This document shows positions 60,546 to 64,000 of a stretch of 64,000 nucleotides of DNA, in pieces. Made by a program: the position numbers and the translations under genes. Within the stretch, counting starts at the first letter, position 1. Each line of letters opens with the position of its first letter. The stretch comes from Theobroma cacao. Taxonomy: Eukaryota; Streptophyta; Magnoliopsida; Malvales; Malvaceae. The notes under the pieces were generated by a model. That model searched no databases. It saw only the letters and a list, made by a program, of their open reading frames with translations, and was not told the origin of the DNA. The stretch covers positions 3,053,700 through 3,117,699 of the forward strand of contig NC_030857.1 of the NCBI RefSeq assembly GCF_000208745.1. Direction: 5' to 3'.

Positions 60546-63500
60546 AAAATATATTGACGAAATTGTCCTTGACACATCCAGGAAAACAAAAGTTAAAAAA
60601 TTAAAAAAAAAAAAGTGATTAAGCTTTGATACGTGCGTGCGTGAGGAGTGCACGCAAGGTATTAGTGAACAATGATGGAGCACAGTTTGAGTCCGTGTGG
60701 TGGGCGTTGGTGTTGGGGCCCCCGCGGGTGGTTTTATCATTAGCCCTTTTCGGATTCGGGTTTTGGGTTTTTTTATCTCTTGAATCCAATTTATTCCAAC
60801 CCGAACCACCCGCCCTTTTCTACTATGCAGGATGCAAATGCAAATGCAAATGCAACATATATCATCATGCTAATCATGCTAGTACTTTTTGCATTTCCTC
60901 AAATGTCCCTCCTACTTTGCCCCAATGATGCAACCATTCTTTCTTCAAATTTGGAAACAAATAAAATAAAGACTCTTTTAAATAAAAAAAAGTAATTTTT
61001 AATAAATTTTGTCATATATGATAATTATTACCTATGTAGTAGATTACTAATGAAATTAAAATATAACAATGATTTTATACTGGATTATAAATTATTATGA
61101 CTTTCATAAGATAATTTGATTTGGTTGATGATGTGATTAAATGAGTCCTAAGCTAATTTGGTATTGTCAATCTTAAATATTGCCATGGTCCACATAAATA
61201 TATGAAAGAGATATTGATTTAAGCACGTGAATCCAATGAATCTTTGAATTAAGACTATATTTTCATGATCTATATGATTTGATTTACATATTTTCAATCA
61301 CACATATTACATTATTAAAAATTCAATTGTCTAATTTGTATTTAGTAAGAGATCTTGATATATTAGTGAGACTATAGCTTATGATATAATTGTTGTTTTT
61401 TTTAATAATAACAATAAAAAATAAATAAATTATCCTATAAATAGTGGAAAAACACTCAATTTCATGAATTTAAAATTTATTCATCGAAAATGAATTTAAA
61501 CATACAATAACAAAGATAAAGATGAAAACACGACATCATTCGGAGATAAATTAAACCTAATTTAACTCACGTTGAATCACAAAATATGTGTTCCAAAAAA
61601 AAGAAAATCTCGTGCAAATCACTAAAAATTGAGTGCAGTCCCACAAAGTGGAAAGGTGGAACAACATGAATTCAAAATGCCTTTTTAAGCATGTTCAAAA
61701 CTTAGGGAGAGATGCAAAGAGAGAAGACGAGGCTAAAAAAAAAAAACTAGACCTTTGCAAAAGGAAAAGGAAAAAAAGAAATTAAGATTGCAGTGAGTAT
61801 ATAAACTATAAAAAAGAGATGGCATCCTATGTTTAACATGAACACCAATAATTTGAAGCTTGACCATTCAAAATAAGGAATCATAGAAAGGATGATAGGA
61901 CCCACCGCACTGATCAGCATTGGGCACATCATTTTTGATCTCACACTCCAACCCCTGACAGTGTATCTCTTTGTTATTATCCATGGATAGCCTGGCTCTG
62001 GGAAAGATGGGAGAGGTTAAAAAAAAGGTTTAATAGGCACAAACCATGCCCCCCCTCCCCCCAATAGAGTACAATGATACTTTTCATTGATGTGATACAT
62101 GGATGTGGCAAAACCATCAAATGGGATGGCCCCCAACCCCAACCCCCCAGGGATTTGGGGTAGGATGTTTTTTCTTTTTCATTTACAGCTTCACATTACT
62201 ATTATTGTTAATCACAATCTTCATTAAGTTTTGAGATAACATTTATCATGGGAAGTTTGTTTTCATTTTCCTAATGAATAAAAGAAAGAGCATCTCAATC
62301 ATTTCAATAGCCAATTTAATCAATGTCATTCATATAACTAAATAACACCTAACTCAACTAAATTAATACCCAAATCCATAATCAAAAGTTTTGGAGTTGG
62401 TTCATATTGCTTTCAAAATCAAAAGCATGTTTCTTGGTCTTTTTTTTAATTGTTTGTTTAGTGTTTATTTAAGGGAGAAAAAAAGAATGAAAACTAAATG
62501 ATTCAGATGGGATGAAATAAAGGGTTCACCAAAAATAAGCAATTGATGTGTATAGGCAGAAATATCATCCAAGCTATTTGATGATTAAATACTGGTTTGA
62601 TTAGTATGGTTTATATATATATATATATATGTATGTATATATATAGTAGCAAAATGAATATTGATCACTTTGTTTTGCAATGTCCTAAAGGAGCCAGACC
62701 AAGCAGAATCTAATGAAAAAACAAAGAATAAAAAAATGAAAAGAGCAAGGGAAAAAAGAGAGGCTGCTATGTCAAGTGAGGGTATGGTTTGTGCCACAAA
62801 AGAAGAATATTAAAGGTAAGACCCATGATTTAATCACCTGAAGGAGATCTTATGCACAGATAAGAAGATCCATTGCCCCCAATTAATAAATGGGTTTTAG
62901 GCATTAAACAATGCGTAAGAATATATATACTTTCATGCCTTCTTGTTTGGAGTGGAGGGAACAATAGCCACGCCCAATCAAAGTTTATCTCCCTCCTCTC
63001 TTTCTCTCTCCCATTGCCCCATTGGGTCTACCCTTTTGGTAGCACTGAACCAACTCTCCCTATACAATATGAGATGTAAAGCAAGGATTCCCTCTCCCGC
63101 CCCACGTCTCATCTCTTCCTATATCATCATCACATTCATGTGCTCTTTTTTATTTCTTTGTTTTTATAGTAGCTGCTCACTGGGTTATTTCGTGAACCAA
63201 GTTTTCACTTCTTCAACTGAAATAAGTCATGTATTTTACCTGTTTACTTACATAATAATTAACATTTACGTAAATTAAGATAACCCTTTAATTTTATAAA
63301 ATTGTTTTAATATATCGATTTAAAACATTCAAACATTCGCATATATTAATTTCGTTCATTGATAAATATATATTTAAAAAATTGATTTCGAGTTTTCATT
63401 CATTGTAAAAAAAAGAATATAAGTTGCATAAATCAATATTCATTTTATATACTTAATTGGATCCATGATTTGAAAGTATTTATGATGAGATCAATTAGCA

Positions 63501-64000
63501 TTGATTCATGTATATCTATATATATTGATCATCAAACTATCTTACAACCTTATTGGCTGCTTACTTTCATTAGCACTGGCATTATATTGAAACCTTTTTT
63601 ACAACTTTATCTTTATTGTTTTCCCTAATATAATAGTATCAATCATCAAATGATGCCTCCAAAGATGGCATAAGAGTGGTGGTTGTGGATTGACCACTTA
63701 ACCGAAAGTCTCCCAAGTTATTTTTTTTTTCTTTTCTTTTCTTCTTTTTTTTTTCTTTTTAAAATACAAAACTGAAAGGGGTAGTAGCTTACCCACGAAG
63801 GAAAAATGGATGATTTTGTGTAACGCACCACCACATAAAATTTCACTGTATATTGGAGCTGCATATACACTTCCTAGTGGACCTTCCATTTTATATGGAT
63901 GTGGCGAGTTGAGGATGATGATCTTCATATTTTTTCTTCATTTTTCCTCTATAAAAACTTCCTCAACTTTGACTGCCTAATGCTTGAAAAACTCCAATTC
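60546..64000. other. AT-rich spacer, bHLH promoter side
   Basis: No exon chain, RNA gene or mobile element could be supported on either strand. It holds an AAATGC repeat (ATGCAAATGCAAATGCAAAT near 60831-60850), an AT run at 62614-62645, C-rich CCCCAACCCC units at 62130-62148 and T runs near 63721-63760. Confidence 0.5.
62614..62645. repeat. AT microsatellite
   Basis: A TA dinucleotide run with a TGTATG interruption in intergenic sequence. Confidence 0.85.

Noticed and set aside
1..64000. CRISPR arrays, bacterial operons, origins or prophage-like features
   Set aside because: The window is plant nuclear DNA; no regularly spaced repeats with unique spacers or prokaryotic gene organisation were seen.

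Overview
This is nuclear DNA from a flowering plant, almost certainly a core eudicot and probably a rosid. Genes are split by GT-AG introns, spacers are long and AT-rich, and every recognisable protein belongs to a plant family (auxin receptor AFB4/5, zinc-finger homeodomain ZHD, GEM-like GRAM protein, SAC51-type bHLH, ASG2). Two single N bases (14608, 20087) in simple repeats point to a draft assembly. I do not name a species.

Layout. 232-982 (+): the last two coding exons of pyridox(am)ine 5'-phosphate oxidase. 7238-9536 (-): a complete AFB5-type auxin co-receptor in three exons. 15837-17954 (+): a four-exon GEM-like GRAM-domain gene. 18571-19085 (-): two exon-like pieces of an unrecognised gene. 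23025-23798 (-): an intronless ZHD transcription factor. 31037-32548 (-): an intronless receptor-like cytoplasmic kinase. 38764-39484 (-): a two-exon small PHD-like zinc protein. 43816-54557 (-): a 19-exon WD40/TPR gene, ASG2, which I assembled exon by exon to 760 residues. 57678-58760 (-): a SAC51-type bHLH gene, whose spliced leader carries the conserved 53-residue upstream peptide (58976-59353). The rest, including 24-31 kb, 33-38.7 kb and 60.6-64 kb, is AT-rich spacer with microsatellites and no gene I can support.

The genes do not form one pathway, since plant gene order rarely does. Several are hormone or growth regulators: auxin perception (AFB5), ABA response (ASG2) and thermospermine-controlled translation (SAC51 family). 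From memory, PDX3, AFB5 and a SAC51 homologue are also close together on Arabidopsis chromosome 5, so part of the order looks ancestral.

I found no wholly undescribed system. The most notable items are: a roughly 470 bp fold-back element in an ASG2 intron with a short tRNA-like SINE at its apex; the far-downstream last exon of ASG2, which supplies a CaaX-type terminus while read-through of the preceding intron gives an immediate stop; the conserved uORF split by an intron; and a decayed miR393 site in the AFB5-type gene.
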